NCBI RefSeq assembly: GCF_032854445.1
Contig: NC_088302.1
Coordinates: forward strand, 622,001-682,000
Length of the DNA: 60,000 nt
Direction: 5' to 3'
Origin: Liolophura sinensis
Taxonomy: Eukaryota > Mollusca > Polyplacophora > Chitonida > Chitonidae
The notes under the pieces were generated by a model. The model did no database searches. It saw nothing but the letters and a program-made list of their open reading frames with translations, and was not told where the DNA came from. Positions within the stretch are counted from its first letter, which is position 1. Every line of letters begins with the position of its first letter. Positions 40,201 through 55,200 of the stretch are shown here, one piece after another. The position numbers and the translations under genes are program-made.

Positions 40201-43200
40201 CACACACACACAAGTTTCCTCCCTGAATTACCTGTGATACACAGACACAAGTTTTCCACCCTATATTACCTGTGACACACATACAAGTTTTCCTCGCTGA
40301 ATTACCTGTGATACACAGACACAAGTTTTCCACCCTATATTACCTGTGACACACACACAAGTTTCCTCCCTGAATTACCTGTGATACACAGACACAAGTT
40401 TTCCACCCTATATTACCTGTGACACACATACAAGTTTTCCTCGCTGTATTGCCTGTGATACACAGACACAAGTTTTCCACCTTATATTACTTGTGATACA
40501 CACACACAAATTTTTTCCCCTGTGTTACCTGTGACACACACACAAGTTTTCTTCTCATTTGAACACATACCAGGAATACACACACAGAATTTCCGTGACT
40601 GTTTTTGTGTTTTTCCTGCATCATGTATATGTGGCTGGTTTGTGTTTTTCTTTTGTCATGTATATGTTTCTGATTCGTATTTTTCCTTTGTCGTGTTTGT
40701 GTCTGGTTTGTGTTTTTCCTGTGTGATTTTTATGTGGCTGGTTTGTGTTTTTCCTATGTGATTTTTATGTGGTTGGTTTATGTTTTTCCTTTGTCATGTT
40801 TATGTGTCTGGTTTGTGTTTTTCCTTTGTGATGTATATGTGGCTGGTTTGTGTTTTTCCTTTGTCACGTTTATGTGTCTGGTTTGTGTTTTTCCTTTGTT
40901 ATGTTTATGTGCCTGGTTTGTGTTTTTCCTTTGTGATGTGTATGTGGCTGGTTTGTGTTTTTCCTTTGTGATGTTTATGTGGCTGGTTTGTGTTTTTCCT
41001 TTGTGATTTTTATGTGGTTGGTTTATGTTTTTCCTTTGTCACGTTTATGTGTCTGGTTTGTGTTTTTCCTTTGTGATGTGTATGTGGCTGGTTTGTGTTT
41101 TCATTGTGCCTTGATCATTCATAACGGTGTATTCTTGTTGCAGATGAAGTCCATGGACTCCAGAGAAAACAAAGAGAAAGTGAGTGGTTTTATTTCAAAT
41201 GTGAACTAATTAAACTGTTCATGTTTGCCTTACATGCAATATTGAATATGGAAATGTTAGCTAGATAGATTGATTTTGACAGGAAAAAACATTATATGGT
41301 ATTGAAAAAGCTAGAGTACATGTAATTAAATGCTGTGTGATTGTGTGATTAAATGCTTAAGTTATGTATGATTGTGACTGTGCGTATTGTCCAAGTGTTT
41401 GTCTCCATTCTTATGTGTGATGATCAGGTTTACTCTAAGCCTGGAATGGTTTAACTGTAGACTGTCCATCTTTGCCTCAAGGTTGTACATTGTTTTCTGT
41501 AGACTGTACATTGTTTCTGCTAAACTGTACATTGTTTCTGCTAGACTGTATGTTGTTTCCTGTAGAGTGTACATTGTTTCTGCTAGACTCTATATTGTTT
41601 CCTGTAGACTGTACATTGTTTCTGCTAGGCTGTATATTGTTTCCTGTAGACTGTACATTGTTTCTGCTCGACTGTATATTGTTTCCTGCAGACTGTACAT
41701 TGTTTCTGTTAGGCTGTATATTGTTTCCTGTAGACTGTACATTGTTTCTGCTAGGCTGTGCATTGTGTCCTGTAGACTGTACATTGTTTTTGCCATGCAT
41801 GACTATGCTTTCCTCAGTGTCTTACATGACATATCAATCAGAAATGAAGATGATTGATATAAATAGAACAAACAGCATGTACATTGTCAGTGATAGTTTT
41901 GAGTGTTATGTGATTGTTATCTTTTTATTTTAATATTATATATGTATTTTGTTTTTACCTTACAGACTAGTGTCAACACTAAGGTAGGTTTGTAAGCAGA
42001 TCTACATGCAAAATGTAGAACACTTAATTATAATAAAATCCTCTATTTATGTACGTGTGTATTTCCAAATCAAAAATAATTAACTTTAGGGGGAAGTTTA
42101 TCAACTCTCATGTCAACCGATTAGATGAGACAGTATATCTTAATGACCTACTCAGCTGATGTTTCAAAGTCTAAACAATGTGTGTTGATTGTGAGTTGTT
42201 TCCATGGAACAAGATGTTGTGTAAATATGAGATACCTGCAGAGATGGCTACATCATTGTGATGTGACAGGACTTATTATCTTATTATAAGGTGCAGATAA
42301 GCTTAGGAAGGCAGTGGTGACTACTCCAGGTATGTTCCGCGGCATGTGTATAAGGTTGCATAGCTTGATTGATGGATTGACTTATTACCTTCTTTGAATA
42401 CTTGAGCACACCACCCTTACAGACATGAGATGTACACCTCAGTGTGAGGTATAGATGATGTGTATGTGGGATGTATGCATCATGTACACCTTAAAGTGAG
42501 GTATAAATGAGGTGTACTCCCCATTTCTGTTATCTAAAGTGTGCCATACCTCAAATACACCTCAGCTATATGCCTATACCTCAGATGTACCTCAGGAACG
42601 TAGAAAAAAATCAACACGTAGAAGATGTACTTCAGATACATGTACACCTTTGAAACTTTGAAAGTTCAAAAAAAAAATGAATGATGTACCCCAGGTACAT
42701 CTTAGAAACATTGAAACATCTTAGAAAACTTCTAAAGTTAAAAAAGTAAGTGATTTACCTCAGGTACACCTGAAAGACTTTGAGAGTTATTGATTGTAAT
42801 TTAGTGGTTATGTACCTCTGGTACATCTCAACCAATTTATAAAGTTTTAAAACAAATTAAAGAGATCAGATATAGACATTTTCCTTAGACAAAATGGTGA
42901 GTACAAAATCACAAATATTTGCTAAATGAATACATGTCTAAGCCTTTGCATCACCCTATACTGATTTGTTATTCAGTGTGCAAATATTGATCAGTCACAG
43001 AGCACAGATATATTTGGCCCTGATTATTCAGACATTTAGATTCAGACACCCAGACTCTGGGTACTGTGAACAAAGAACAGCATGCACTGAGAACTTCTGT
43101 ATCTGTAATGTAGGCAGTCAATTTTGAGCTTGTTTTGGATCAAAATGAAAGTGAAAACTGTGTACATCCACCTTGCCTATTCTGTAAGACCACCAGATCT

Positions 43201-46200
43201 CCTTAGTAACAAACGGCACGGTTGAAGAAGTCCTCCCAACGATATTGCATAGGAAAATGCCTATTTTTGAATCACTGCCAGTGATCCACTGGATTAGCAT
43301 AATTTGCATCTTACGGGATAGTCTGAGTATTTCTGCAGAGCTTTCATGACATTTTTTTTGTACGAGTAGGTCTTACAGGTCACTGGTTAAGTGACCAAAA
43401 GTGACCTTTTCCCTAAAGCTTCAGCATTGAGTGGCCATTTTGTTTTTGACAGAAAAGGGTGTTCACATAACCTCCATCTTCCGACCCGTCTTACAGAAGA
43501 CGTACCTCAGTTATACCTCAGATACACCTCAGGCATCATATTTTTTACCTCATATTTACTATAGGTGTACTTGAGGTACTAATTTGCATAATTGGCAGTA
43601 CCTCAGATACACCTTCAGTACACCTCACATACACCTTAAGACTGATAAGTTGAAACAGCTCCAAATGATCTGCTCAGAATGGTGCTTTATGTGCGTGTTT
43701 AAGGTGGGTGGTGGAGCAGCAGCCGGAGCAGCTGACTCAAACACAAAACGTGAGAACGTGGAACTGAAGAGACGTATCAAGGAGCTAGAGGCGGAGCTGA
43801 AGAGAGCTGGGAAGGCAGTTGCTGGTGGGGGTGGGGCTGGTGGGGACACAGCCGCTGTTGATGTAAGGGCTGAAATATGTACCTAACGTACAATCTGAGC
43901 TAAAACAAAGGCTCTCTCTTTTTTTGAGTAGTGTAACAGCTTTGCGAGCATAAACTTAACAGTTTGGCCTTTGCTTATGGTTGAAGAAGGAAAATTCGTG
44001 ATATGGCAAATAAATAAATAAATACCTTTTACTGCATGCACACTGTAATAACCACTGTATGGAAGTGTCTGTAGACTACAGTGGGATGATGCTGTTGCTG
44101 TCCAAAAACAATAATTCTTCTGTTTTCAGAGGCAAACTTTGAAGAAGCAGGAGAAAATCCTAAAAGAGCTGGAGAAGAAGTTGGATATGGAGATGCGAAA
44201 GAGGGAGAAGCATGAGCAGAATGTGAAGATAAAGGAAGAGGAGCTCGCCACACTGCAGAAGGTGAACTGAAGACTGTCTGTAACCTGGAGTCTTGTTACA
44301 CAGTCAGTATGCACCTGTACCTGGTTGTGTTTGCCAGGTGTGACATATGACTGACTGTGACAGGATTAGGCTTGTGTCAGAGCAAGGTCACAAACACTAG
44401 GGAGTGCATAAATGTATATTGGTTCCTGTCAAACACTAGGGAGTGCATAAATGTATATTGGTTCCTGTCAAACACTAGGGAGTGCATAAATGTATATTGG
44501 TTCCTGTCAAACACTAGGGAGTGCATAAATGTACATTGTTTCCTGTCAAACACTAGGGAGTGCATAAATGCATATTGGTTCCTGTCAAACACTAGGGAGC
44601 ATAAATGTATATTGGTTCCTGTCAAACACTAGGGAGTGCATAAATGTATATTGGTTCCTGTCAAACACTAGGGAGTGCATAAATGTATATTGGTTCCTGT
44701 CAAACACTATGGAGTGCATAAATGTATATTGTTTCCTGTCAAACACTAGGGAGTGCATAAATGTATATTGGTTCCTGTCAAACACTAGGGAGTGCATAAA
44801 TGCATATTGGTTCCTGTCAAACACTGGGAGTGCATAACTGGGTATTGGTTCCTGTCAAACACTATGGAGTGCATAAATGTATATTGGTTCCTGTCAAACA
44901 CTATGGAGTGCATAAATGTATATTGGTTCCTGTCAAATACTGGGGGTACATAAGTGTATATTGGTTCCTGTCAAACACTGGGGGGTGCATAACTGTATGT
45001 TGGTTCCTGTCAAATACTAAGGAGTGCATAAATGTATATTGGTTCCTGTCCAACTCTAGGAAGTGCATAAATGTATACTCGTTCCTGTCCAACACTAGGG
45101 AGTGCATAAGTGTATATTGGTTCCTGTCAAACACTAGGGAGTGCATAAATGCATATTGTTTCCTGTCAAACACTAGGGAGTGCATAAGTGTATATTGGTT
45201 CCTGTCAAACACTAGGGAGTGCATAAATGTACATTGGTTCCTGTCAAACACTAGGGAGTGCATAAGTGTATATTGGTTCCTGTCAAACACAAGGGAGTGA
45301 ATAACTGGGTATTGGTTCCTGTCAAACACTGGAGAGTGCATAAATGTATATTGGTTCCGGTCATTCATAAATAAGACTGCCATCATGTATTTGTGGCATT
45401 AAAACAACAAGCAAATAAAGGAATAATTGTAATAATGTTTGACTTGCTGCACACCAGCTTGTCGTTGATAGACTTGTTATTGCATATTGCAAATACAGCA
45501 TTTTTTGAAGACCAGTGTTTGGGCTGTGATCACTTTCTGACAATGGCCAGTCTTTGACATGGCATCATGCACTCCTGTCTCCATGCCTCTTCATGCAGTG
45601 GTGTTATTTCAGGAATGTGACACAAACAAAAGAGAGCTGACATCTGCCAGGGCAGAGTTATCTGCCCTGGGAGTGTCTGCCCAGCAAGGCATGGAAGCAG
45701 CAGCAAAAGTGAAAACACTAGAGACAGAGGTGAAGAGGTTGACAGAGGAGAACAAAACACTGACGGAGAACTTCAACAGTGAGAGGGTACAGTACTAGAT
45801 CTTTAGTGCAAGTCTTCCTAGAGTTTCCTGCATCCCTGAATTCTTTAAGAATACACTTCTGTTTAAAGTTTTTAAATGAATAGTAGTTCCTGGAAAGTGC
45901 TTGATGGTTTTCAGATGTCTTGTGAGTAAATATAGGTAAGATTGTTGTATCTTAAGCCTTCTAACTTTAAACTAGTCAAAATATGAAAAGTATGAACAAA
46001 CATCTATCATATCATTGTAGAAAAGCAAAGATTTTCAATTCAATAAATTTGTAATGAGGCATCTGTGAACCTACCAGGAATTAGTGAGGGTGGATTCATT
46101 GGATTGAGTCTCCTTTGCTTTAGGTGTTGAGGAAGAAGTATTACAACATGGTTGAGGATATGAAGGGGAAGATCCGCGTGTACTGTAGGTCACGACCCCT

Positions 46201-49200
46201 GAGTAAGACTGAGCGTGACAGTGTAAGTTTCAGTTTGATACAATAGGTATACATGTAATTGCTTCCTTTTACTACACACCCATACCCTCGTTAGTGACTG
46301 TCTAATTTTCTCTTTAAGTATTGGTCCAGTTCACTTAATGCAGAAAAGTGATTTTCTAGCATGTGAAATTACCCTAGCTGTCAATCCTAAGTGTTACAAA
46401 GCCTTGGTACAAAACGTGTGTGTTACAAAGTCCCAAGATATTGTTATTCTTGTACCATGAGAAAAACTTTATTAGCCCATTTTGGGTTCAGCTTTGTTGG
46501 CTGTTACTTTGCCATTTCGGTTAAACAAGGAACTTTTTGGTTTATGTTTGAATTGAACTTTTTGCACACATTATTAGCTAGATTATTTTAGATGACTGCC
46601 ATATGGTAGGGCATCAGCCATTGACTAATGAGGTTGCAAGCTTAGATCCAGCTCTTCATGGTGCAGCAGCAGCTGCTAGTTGAGGTTCTTGTCTCTTTTA
46701 CCAGGGAAACAATATTGATTTTCTGCCAAACTGCCCCAGTTGAATAAATCAGTGGATTCCATCACCATATGCCACATTATGAACATGTAATTTTGTCAAT
46801 TTGTGGATCTGAGGGTGGCAGGGTAAATACAAAGTAGTTATGTCGCCTGATGATTTATGTTGTAGTGTAACTTTGAGGTGGTTAAGTCTCCTGATCATTT
46901 GTGTTGTAGTGTAACTATGAGGTGGTTAAGTCTCCTGATGATTTGTGTTGCAGGGTAACTATGAGGTGGTTAAGTCTCCGGATGAGTACAGCATCCATGT
47001 GGAGTCAAGCAGAGGGCTGAAGGAGTTCCAGTTTGACCAAATCTTCATGCCAGATTCCTCACAGGAGAAAGTGTTTGAAGACACAAATGTAAGCAGATAT
47101 GTCAAGTACATGTACATGTATGACAGCTGTAGTGACATGTGACCGCAAGTGTTGTCTACTAGCTGAATTGTGTGACAGCTGTAGTGACATGTGACCGCAA
47201 GTGTTGTCTACTAGCTGAATTGTGTGACAGCTGTAGTGACATGTGACCACAAGTGTTGTCTACTAGCTGAATTGTGTGACAGCCGTAGTGACATGTGACC
47301 ACAAGTGTTGTCTACTAGCTGAATTGTGTGACAGCTGTAGTGACATGTGACCACAAGTGTTGTCTACTAGCTGAATTGTGTGACATCTGTAGCGACATGT
47401 GGCCACAAGTGTTGTCTACTAGCTGAATTGTGTGACAGCTGTAGTGACATATGACCACACATGTTGTCTACTAGCTGAATTGTGTGACAGCTGTAGTGAC
47501 ATGTGACCACAAGTGTTGTCTACTAGCTGAACTGTGTGACTGCTGCAGTGACGCGTGACCACAAGTGTTGTCTACTAGCTGAACTGTGTGACTGCTGTAG
47601 TGACATATGACCCCACCTGTTGCCCACCTGCTGAATTGTGTGACTGCTGTAGTGGCATGTGACCCTGTCTGTTGTATACTAGCTGTAGTGTGTGACTGCT
47701 GTAGTGATGTGACCCTTTTTGTTCTCTAACAGCTGAATGGTGTGACTGTTGTAGTGGCATGTGACCCTGTTTGTTCTCTACCAGCTGAATGGTGTGACTG
47801 CTGTAGTGACATGTGATCCTGTTTGTTGTCTACCAGCTGAACTGTGTGACTGCTGTAGTGACATGTGATCCTGTTTGTTCTCTACCAGCTGAACTGTGTG
47901 ACTGCTGTAGTGGCATGTGATCCTGTTTGTTGTCTACCAGCTGAACTGTGTGACTGTTTTAGTGACATGTGACCCTGTTTGTTGTCTACCAGCTGAATGG
48001 TGTGACTGCTGTAGTGACATGTGATCCTGTTTGTTCTCTACCAGCTGAACTGTGTGACTGCTGTAGTGACATGTGATCCTGTTTGTTCTCTACCAGCTGA
48101 ATGGTGTGACTGCTGTAGTGACATGTGATCCTGTTTGTTCTCTACCAGCTGAACTGTGTGACTGCTGTAGTGACATGTGATCCTGTTTGTTGTCTACCAG
48201 CTGAATGGTGTGATTGCTGTAGTGACATGTGATCCTGTTTGTTCTCTACCAGCTGAACTGTGTGACTGCTGTAGTGACATGTGATCCTGTTTGTTGTCTA
48301 CCAGCTGAATGGTGTGATTGCTGTAGTGACATGTGATCCTGTTTGTTCTCTACCAGCTGAATTGTGTGACTGCTGTAGTGGCATGTGACCCTGTTTGTTG
48401 TCTACCAGCTGAATGGTGTGACTGCTGTAGTGACATGTGATCCTGTTTGTTCTCTACCAGCTGAATGGTGTGACTGCTGTAGTGACATGTGATCCTGTTT
48501 GTTGTCTACCAGCTGAATGGTGTGACTGCTGTAGTGGCATGTGACCCTGTTTGTTGTCTACCAGCTGAATGGTGTGACTGCTGTAGTGACATGTGACCCT
48601 GTTTGTTGTCTACCAGCTGAATGGTGTGACTGCTGTAGTGACATGTGATCCTGTTTGTTGTCTACCAGCTGAATGGTGTGACTGCTGTAGTGACATGTGA
48701 TCCTGTTTGTTGTCGTCCAGCTGAATGGTGTGACTGTTGTGGTGGCATGTGATCCTGTTTGTTGTCTACCAGCTGAATGGTGTGACTGCTGTAGTGACAT
48801 GTGATCCTGTTTGTTGTCTACCAGCTGAATGTTGTGACTGTTGTAGTGGCATGTGATCCTGTTTGTTGTCTACCAGCGGAACTGTGTGACTGCTGTAGTG
48901 ACATGTGACCCTGTTTGTTGTCTACCAGCTGAATGGTGTGACTGCTGTAGTGACATGTGACCCTGTTTGTTGTCTACCAGCTGAATGGTGTGACTGCTGT
49001 AGTGATATGTGATCCTGTTTGTTGTCTACCAGCTGAATGGTGTGACTGCTGTAATGACATGTGACCCTGTTTGTTGTCTACCAGCTGAATGGTGTGACTG
49101 CTGTAGTGACATGTGATCCTGTTTGTTGTCTACCAGCTGAATGGTGTGACTGCTGTAGTGACATGTGATCCTGTTTGTTGTCTACCAGCTGAATGGTGTG

Positions 49201-52200
49201 ACTGCTGTAATGACATGTGATCCTGTTTGTTGTCTACCAGCTGAATGGTGTGACTGCTGTAGTGACATGTGACCCTGTTTGTTGTCTACCAGCTGAATGG
49301 TGTGACTGCTGTAGTGACATGTGACCCTGTTTGTTCTCTACCAGCTGAATGGTGTGACTGCTGTAGTGACATGTGATCCTGTTTGTTGTCTACCTGCTGA
49401 ATGGTGTGACTGCTGTAGTGACATGTGACCCTGTTTGTTGTCTACCAGCTGAATGGTGTGACTGCTGTAGGGACATGTGATCCTGTTTGTTGTCTACCAG
49501 CTGAATGGTGTGACTGCTGTAGTGACATGTGATCCTGTTTGTTGTCTACCAGCTGAATGGTGTGACTGCTGTAGTGACATGTGACCCTGTTTGTTGTCTA
49601 CCAGCTGAATGGTGTGATTGCTGTAGTGACATGTGATCCTGTTTGTTGTCTACCAGCTGAATGGTGTGAATGCTGTAGTGACATGTGACCCTGTTTGTTG
49701 TCTACCAGCTGAATGGTGTGACTGCTGTAGTGACATGTGACCCTGTTTGTTGTCTACCAGCTGAATGGTGTGACTGCTGTAGTGACATGTGATCCTGTTT
49801 GTTGTCTACCAGCTGAACTGTGTGACTGCTGTAGTGACATGTGACCCTGTTTGTTCTCTACCAGCTGAATGGTGTGACTGCTGTAGTTACATGTGACCCT
49901 GTTTGTTCTCTACCAGCTGAATGGTGTGACTGCTGTAGTGACATGTGATCCTGTTTGTTCTCTACCAGCTGAATGGTGTGACTGCTGTAGTGACATGTGA
50001 TCCTGTTTGTTGTCTACCAGCTGAATGGTGTGACTGCTGTAGTGACATGTGACCCTGTTTGTTCTCTACCAGCTGAATGGTGTGACTGCTGTAGTGACAT
50101 GTGATCCTGTTTGTTCTCTACCAGCTGAATGGTGTGACTGCTGTAGTGACATGTGATCCTGTTTGTTGTCTACCAGCTGAATGGTGTGACTGCTGTAGTG
50201 ACATGTGACCTTGTTTGTTCTCTACCAGCTGAATGGTGTGACTGCTGTAGTGACATGTGATCCTGTTTGTTCTCTACCAGCTGAATGGTGTGACTGCTGT
50301 AGTGACATGTGATCCTGTTCGTTGTCTACCAGCTGAATGGTGTGACTGCTGTAGTGACATGTGATCCTGTTTGTTCTCTACCAGCTGAATGGTGTGACTG
50401 CTGTAGTGACATGTGACCCTGTTTGTTCTCTACCAGCTGAATGGTGTGACTGCTGTAGTGACATGTGATCCTGTTTGTTGTCTACCAGCTGAATGGTGTG
50501 ACTGCTGTAGTGACATGTGACCCTGTTTGTTCTCTACCAGCTGAATGGTGTGACTGCTGTAGTGACATGTGACCCTGTTTGTTGTCTACCAGCTGAATGG
50601 TGTGACTGCTGTAGTGACATGTGATCCTGTTTGTTCTCTACCAGCTGAATGGTGTGACTGCTGTAGTGACATGTGATCCTGTTTGTTGTCTACCAGCTGA
50701 ATGGTGTGACTGCTGTAGTGACATGTGACCTTGTTTGTTGTCCACCAGCTGAATGGTGTGACTGCTGTAGTGACATGTGATCCTGTTTGTTGTCTACCAG
50801 CTGAATGGTGTGACTACTGTAGTGACATGTGACCCTGTTTGTTGTCTACCAGCTGAATGGTGTGACTGCTGTAGTGGCATGTGATCCTGTTTGTTGTCTA
50901 CCAGCGGAACTGTGTGGCTGCTGTAGTGACATGTGACCCTGTTTGTTGTCTACCAGCTGAATGGTGTGACTGCTGTAGTGACATGTGATCCTGTTTGTTG
51001 TCTTCCAGCTGAATGGTGTGACTGCTGTAGTGACATGTGACCCTGTTTGTTCTCTACCAGCTGAATGGTGTGACTGCTGTAGTGACATGTGATCCTGTTT
51101 GTTGTCTACCAGCTGAATGGTGTGACTGCTGTAGTGACATGTGATCCTGTTTGTTCTCTACCAGCTGAATGGTGTGACTGCTGTAGTGACATGTGATCCT
51201 GTTTGTTGTCTACCAGCTGAATGGTGTGACTGCTGTAGTGACATGTGACCCTGTTTGTTCTCTACCAGCTGAATGGTATGACTGCTGTAGTGACATGTGA
51301 TCCTGTTTGTTCTCTACCAGCTGAATGGTGTGACTGCTGTAGTGACATGTGATCCTGTTTGTTGTCTACCAGCTGAATGGTGTGACTGCTGTAGTGACAT
51401 GTGATCCTGTTTGTTGTCTACCAGCTGAATGGTGTGACTGTTGTAGTGACATGTGATCCTGTTTGTTGTCTACCAGCTGAACTGTGTGACTGCTGCAGTG
51501 GCATGTGACCCTGTTTGTTGTCTACCAGCTGAATGGTGTGACTGCTGCAGTGACATGTGATCCTGTTTGTTGTCTACCAGCTGAACTGTGTGACTGCTGT
51601 AGTGACATGTGATCCTGTTTGTTGTCTACCAGCTGAATGGTGTGACTGCTGTAGTGACATGTGACCCTGTTTGTTGTCTACCAGCTGAATGGTATGACTG
51701 CTGTAGTGGCATGTGACCCTGTTTGTTGTCTACCAGCTGAATGGTGTGACTGCTGTAGTGACATGTGACCCTTTTTGTTGTCTACCAGCTGAATGGTGTG
51801 ACTGCTGTAGTGACATGTGACCCTTTTTGTTGTCTACCAGCTGAATGATGTGACTGCTGTAGTGACGTGTGACCATACAAAGCTGATGTGATTTGCTGAG
51901 TATAGCTTGTACGCAAACTGGTTATGTGCGATACCATTGGTGAAACAGAAAAGCTAGATTTGTATAATCGGTACCGTAAATCATCGATAATTTCATAGTT
52001 CATCTGGAATAAGTTGGTGAAGATCAGGTGAAATGGTGATTATTAAATATCCCATGTAGCTTTACATGATTTCTCACCGAGGAATTACTCGTCAGGACAT
52101 AGAGAGAAGGGTAATTAGTTGGTGCACGGACAGTGTAGGTGATTTACTGCCTGCTGAGTATGTGATACAAATGATCCTCCGGTTCTCATCATGTCAGGAC

Positions 52201-55200
52201 CTGAAAATAACAATTCTATTGGCCTGCCGGGTCCAGGTACGTGTACTTTTAAACCTTAAAAAGTTTTGATAGACCATTGCATTTAGGAAGACATTATGAA
52301 GTGATTGGCACTAGTGAACATATGTTTCTACAATAATTTCATCAATGTTTGCTGAAAAGTAAAGGCTGGTGTTTTCCAGGTTTATGCTATTTTCATTTTG
52401 ATGCAGAATATACCTGCTGAAATGGTCGCACGCTACTAGTGACTTTGCATAATAATATTTACATGACTGATTTTGTCTGTACTTTCGTTGCAGAACTTGA
52501 TTCAGTCGGCAGTGGATGGCTACAATGTGTGTATATTTGCGTATGGACAGACGGGCTCTGGTAAAACATTCACCATGATCGGAGACCGGGAGCAGAGCTT
52601 CCCAGGAATTGCTCCCAGGGCTTTCAGCAGAATCTTCGACATTGTGGAGGAAAACAAGTGAGCTATTAGCATTTTCTTTCTTGATTTACATGAACTGTAT
52701 TTTTTAAACATCATACATGTACACATACAAGTATCAATTACCTTCTTTGTCCATTGACAGCCAAAACTTGGGTCTAAAATACAGTTCAACAAAAGTAATT
52801 TAATTTAAAGTTCATGAGAAAATTTATTAGTTGGAGTAAACTATCATATCTGAGTGGTCAGCTGTCATGTTTGTCATTCTTGTTTTAGGAGCAAGTACGA
52901 TTTCACTGTGACAACGTACATGTTGGAGTTGTATAATGATCACCTGATTGATTTATATGGTAAAACAGATGAGGTAAGTCGAAACTGTAGTCACGAACAT
53001 GATCATCATTTCCACAGTGGCTCTGTGATCACTTGAAAATAGCCTATATGGAGTATACAAGTGAAATAACTCTGCTCTCTTGTTAGGTGATAAGCTTAAT
53101 TTGTGTGCATCATCATTTGACCATTCCACCAAAACCAGTGCCATTATGAGCAATGGTTTTAAATTTATCAAATATACTCGTCTGGCGAGATGTATAATGA
53201 TCCTTATTTTTTTTATTATAATTTATCATTCATTCTAACTAATCGGTACGATGTTAATCTCCAAGCATTCATTCATTCTATTTGATGAAATGTTTCATTA
53301 ATTCCTTCAGTTTTGGCATCAGGGGGTGTGGTAGTGGTAAATGGCTATATTGTACTGTTATGATGCTGGGGAACAGTGTAGGCTACACAAACAGCTCACA
53401 CATCTATATTGTACTGTTATAATGCTGGTTAACAGTGTAGGCTACACAAATAGCTCACACATCTATATTGTACTGTTATGATGCTGGGGAACAGTGTAGG
53501 CTACACAAACAGATCACACTCTATATTGTAGTGTTGTGATGCTGGGGAACAGTGTAGGCTACACAAACAGCTCACACATCTATATTGTACTGTTGCGATG
53601 CTGGGGAACAGTGTAGGCTACACAAACAGATCACACTCTATATTGTAGTGTTGTGATGCTGGGGAACAGTGTAGGCTGCACAAACAGATCACACTCTATA
53701 TTGTAGTGTTGTGATGCTGGGGAACAGTGTAGGCTACACAAACAGCTCACACATCTATATTGTACTGTTACGATGCTGGGGAACTGTGTAGGCTACACAA
53801 ACAGCTCACACATCTATATTGTACTGTTATAATGCTGGGGAACAGTGTAGGCTACACAAACAGATCACACTCTATATTGTAGTGTTGTGATGCTGGGGAA
53901 CAGTGTAGGCTACACAAACAACTCACACATCTATATTGTACTGTTACGATGCGGGGGAACAGTGTAGGCTACACAAACAGCTCACACATCTATATTGTAC
54001 TGTTACGATGCTGGGGAACAGTGTAGGCTACACAAACAACTCACACATCTATATTGTACTGTTACGATGCGGCGGAACAGTGTAGGCTACACAAACAGCT
54101 CACACATCTATATTGTACTGTTACGATGCTGGGGAACAGTGTAGGCTACACAAACAGCTCACACATCTATATTGTACTGTTACGATGCGGGGGAACTGTG
54201 TAGGCTACACAAACAGATCACACTCTATATTGTACTGTTATGATGGTGGGGAACAGTGTAGGCTACACAAACAGATCACACATCTATATTGTACTGTTAC
54301 GATGCTGGGGAACAGTGTAGGCTACACAAACAGCTCAAACATCTATATTGTACTGGTACGATGCTGGGGAACAGTGTAGGCTACACAAACAGCTCACACA
54401 TCTATATTGTACTGTTATGATGCTGGGGAACAGTGTAGGCTACACAAACAACTCACACATCTATATTGTACTGTTACGATGCTGGGGAACAGTGTAGGCT
54501 ACACAAACAGCTCACACATCTATATTGTACTGTTACGATGCTGGGGAACAGTGTAGGCTACACAAACAGCTCACACATCTATATTGTACTGTTATGATGC
54601 TGGGGAACAGTGTAGGCTACACAAATAGCTCACACATCTATATTGTACTGTTACGATGCTGGGGAACTGTGTAGGCTACACAAGCAGCTCACACATCTAT
54701 ATTGTACTGTTACGATGCTGGGGAACAGTGTAGGCTACACAAACAGCTCACACATCTATATTGTACTGTTACGATGCTGGGGAACAGTGTAGGCTACACA
54801 AACAGCTCACACATCTATATTGTACTGTTATGATGCTGGGGAACAGTGTAGGCTACACAAACAGCTCACACATCTATATTGTACTGTTATAATGCTGGGG
54901 AACAGTGTAGGCTACACAAATAGCTCACACATCTATATTGTACTGTTACGATGCTGGGGAACAGTGTAGGCTACACAAATAGCTCACACATCTATATTGT
55001 ACTGTTACGATGCTGGGGAACAGTGTAGGCTACACAAGCAGCTCACACATCTATATTGTACTGTTACGATGCTGGGGAACTGTGTAGGCTACACAAGCAG
55101 CTCACACATCTATATTGTACTGTTACGATGCTGGGGAACAGTGTAGGCTACACAAACAGCTCACACATCTATATTGTACTGTTATGATGCGGGGTAACAG

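Noticed and set aside
40522-41209. Hydrophobic Phe/Val/Cys-rich open frames resembling membrane proteins
   Set aside because: A T-rich 35-bp repeat reads as hydrophobic residues; only 41144-41179 inside it is a plausible exon, in the kinesin frame.
41387-41933. Overlapping open frames rich in Leu/Ile/Ser
   Set aside because: Explained by the 42-bp array; several frames are open at once.
44357-45386. Repetitive open frames on both strands
   Set aside because: Explained by the 39-bp array in intron 23.
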